This document shows, in pieces, positions 63,392 to 64,000 of a DNA stretch of 64,000 nucleotides. This DNA is from Rhodococcus erythropolis NBRC 15567 (GTDB lineage: Bacteria; Actinomycetota; Actinomycetes; Mycobacteriales; Mycobacteriaceae), in contig NZ_BCRM01000003.1 of the NCBI RefSeq assembly GCF_001552595.1, forward strand, positions 62,001-126,000, given 5' to 3'. The position numbers and the translations under genes are program-made. Within the stretch, counting starts at the first letter, position 1. Each line of letters opens with the position of its first letter. Under the pieces are notes generated by a model. The model was not told the DNA's origin and did no database searches. It saw only the letters and a list, made by a program, of their open reading frames with translations.

Positions 63392-64000
63392 ATGACTTCT
63401 GCAGACATCGCAGTCGTGGGCTTTGCTCAGGCACCCCACGTCCGCGAAACCAACGGCACCACCAACGGCGTCGAGATGCTCGTCCCGTGCTTCCAGCAGC
63501 TCTACAGCGATCTGGGAATCACCAAGTCCGACATCGGCTTCTGGTGCTCCGGATCTTCCGATTACCTGGCCGGTCGAGCGTTCTCCTTCATCTCGGCCAT
63601 CGACTCCATCGGAGCGGTCCCGCCGATCAACGAATCTCACGTCGAGATGGATGCTGCGTGGGCCTTCTACGAAGCGTGGATCAAGATCTTGACCGGCGAG
63701 GTCGAGACCGCGCTGGTGTACGGCTTCGGCAAATCCTCCGCCGGGCACCTGCGCAAGATCCTGTCCATGCAGCTCGATCCGTACCTCGTCACTCCGCTGT
63801 GGCCGGACTCCGTCTCGATCGCCGGACTTCAAGCCCGACTCGGACTCGACGCGGGTAAGTGGACGCAAGAGGACATGGCGGAGGTTGCCGCTCGCAGCCG
63901 TCGTCACGCGCTGAGTAATCCGAAGGCTCAGCTCGCGGGCGAGGTCGACATCGAGGCACTACTCGCCAGCCCGTTCCTCGCAGATCCGTTGCGCGCACAC
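63392..64000 (+). CDS. ltp4: Thiolase-fold lipid-transfer protein Ltp4 (5' part; continues past window)
   Basis: The first 203 residues of a thiolase-superfamily SCP-x/Ltp protein: MTSADIAVVGFAQ start, WCSGSSDY near residue 47 and VETALVYGFGKSS near 107. The 3' part is off the edge. The typical thiolase nucleophile Cys around residue 85-95 is not present in the visible VEMDAAWAFYEAW segment, as in Ltp-type aldolases. It follows the DUF35 gene by 10 bp, like Rv3522 after Rv3521, so the two should form a complex acting on a sterol side-chain CoA ester. Retro-aldol cleavage is the known chemistry of such pairs; here it is inferred. Confidence 0.9.
   Translation, partial: MTSADIAVVGFAQAPHVRETNGTTNGVEMLVPCFQQLYSDLGITKSDIGFWCSGSSDYLAGRAFSFISAIDSIGAVPPINESHVEMDAAWAFYEAWIKILTGEVETALVYGFGKSSAGHLRKILSMQLDPYLVTPLWPDSVSIAGLQARLGLDAGKWTQEDMAEVAARSRRHALSNPKAQLAGEVDIEALLASPFLADPLRAH

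Overview
The window looks like chromosomal DNA of a high-GC mycolic-acid actinomycete. Rhodococcus, close to R. erythropolis/qingshengii, is the best guess. The basis is gene content and order: a complete mce4 operon followed by homologues of M. tuberculosis Rv3502c-Rv3506, Rv3515c-Rv3516 and Rv3520c-Rv3522, dense ATGA/GTGA start-stop overlaps, and DtxR/IdeR-like and KstR-like operators. The species was not tested.

Region 1 (1-23.1 kb) is mostly iron-siderophore biosynthesis and export. A giant NRPS runs off the left edge on the minus strand. Its three visible adenylation domains carry specificity codes that I read as N5-acyl-N5-hydroxyornithine, serine and N5-hydroxyornithine, so the product should be an erythrochelin/rhequichelin-like hydroxamate. 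An iron box lies in front of the NRPS. A second lies in the divergent promoter of an alpha/beta-hydrolase and an N10-formyl-THF-type formyltransferase, and a weaker one precedes a heterodimeric ABC exporter pair. Inside this block sits an unrelated unit (14.2-17.4 kb): an MMPL/RND transporter, a DUF302 protein and a CsoR/CstR-family repressor that lacks the copper-ligand His. Each of the three genes has its own copy of a 16-bp CCCCCAGGGG-centred palindrome.

Region 2 (22.9-24.8 kb) holds a small acidic protein and trehalose-6-phosphate synthase OtsA, closed by a strong hairpin.

Region 3 (24.8-41.0 kb) is the sterol uptake and side-chain degradation locus. The mce4 operon (yrbE4A, yrbE4B, mce4A-F and two Mce-associated membrane proteins) is on the minus strand. 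It is followed by a short-chain dehydrogenase, a 3Fe-4S ferredoxin, the paired acyl-CoA dehydrogenases FadE26/FadE27 and FadD17. KstR-type boxes sit in front of each transcription unit.

Region 4 (41.0-56.0 kb) is a sialic acid/amino-sugar catabolic island placed between fadD17 and fadD19. A nine-gene minus-strand operon carries three Gfo/Idh/MocA oxidoreductases, a NanA-type lyase, NanK, NanE, an SGNH esterase, NagA and NagB. It diverges from a Dpp/Opp-type ABC importer that includes a permease-ATPase fusion, followed by a FadR/GntR-type regulator. A 14-bp motif occurs in inverted orientation at the two ends of the divergent promoter, and a related sequence precedes the regulator.

Region 5 (56.0-64.0 kb) returns to sterol catabolism: a flavin-dependent nitronate-monooxygenase-like protein, FadD19, EchA19, an LLM-class oxidoreductase, a double DUF35 protein and the start of Ltp4. 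It is interrupted by a DUF559/AbiEi-like gene bracketed by two copies of a 47-bp palindrome. No rRNA, tRNA, CRISPR array, transposase or phage gene was recognised.
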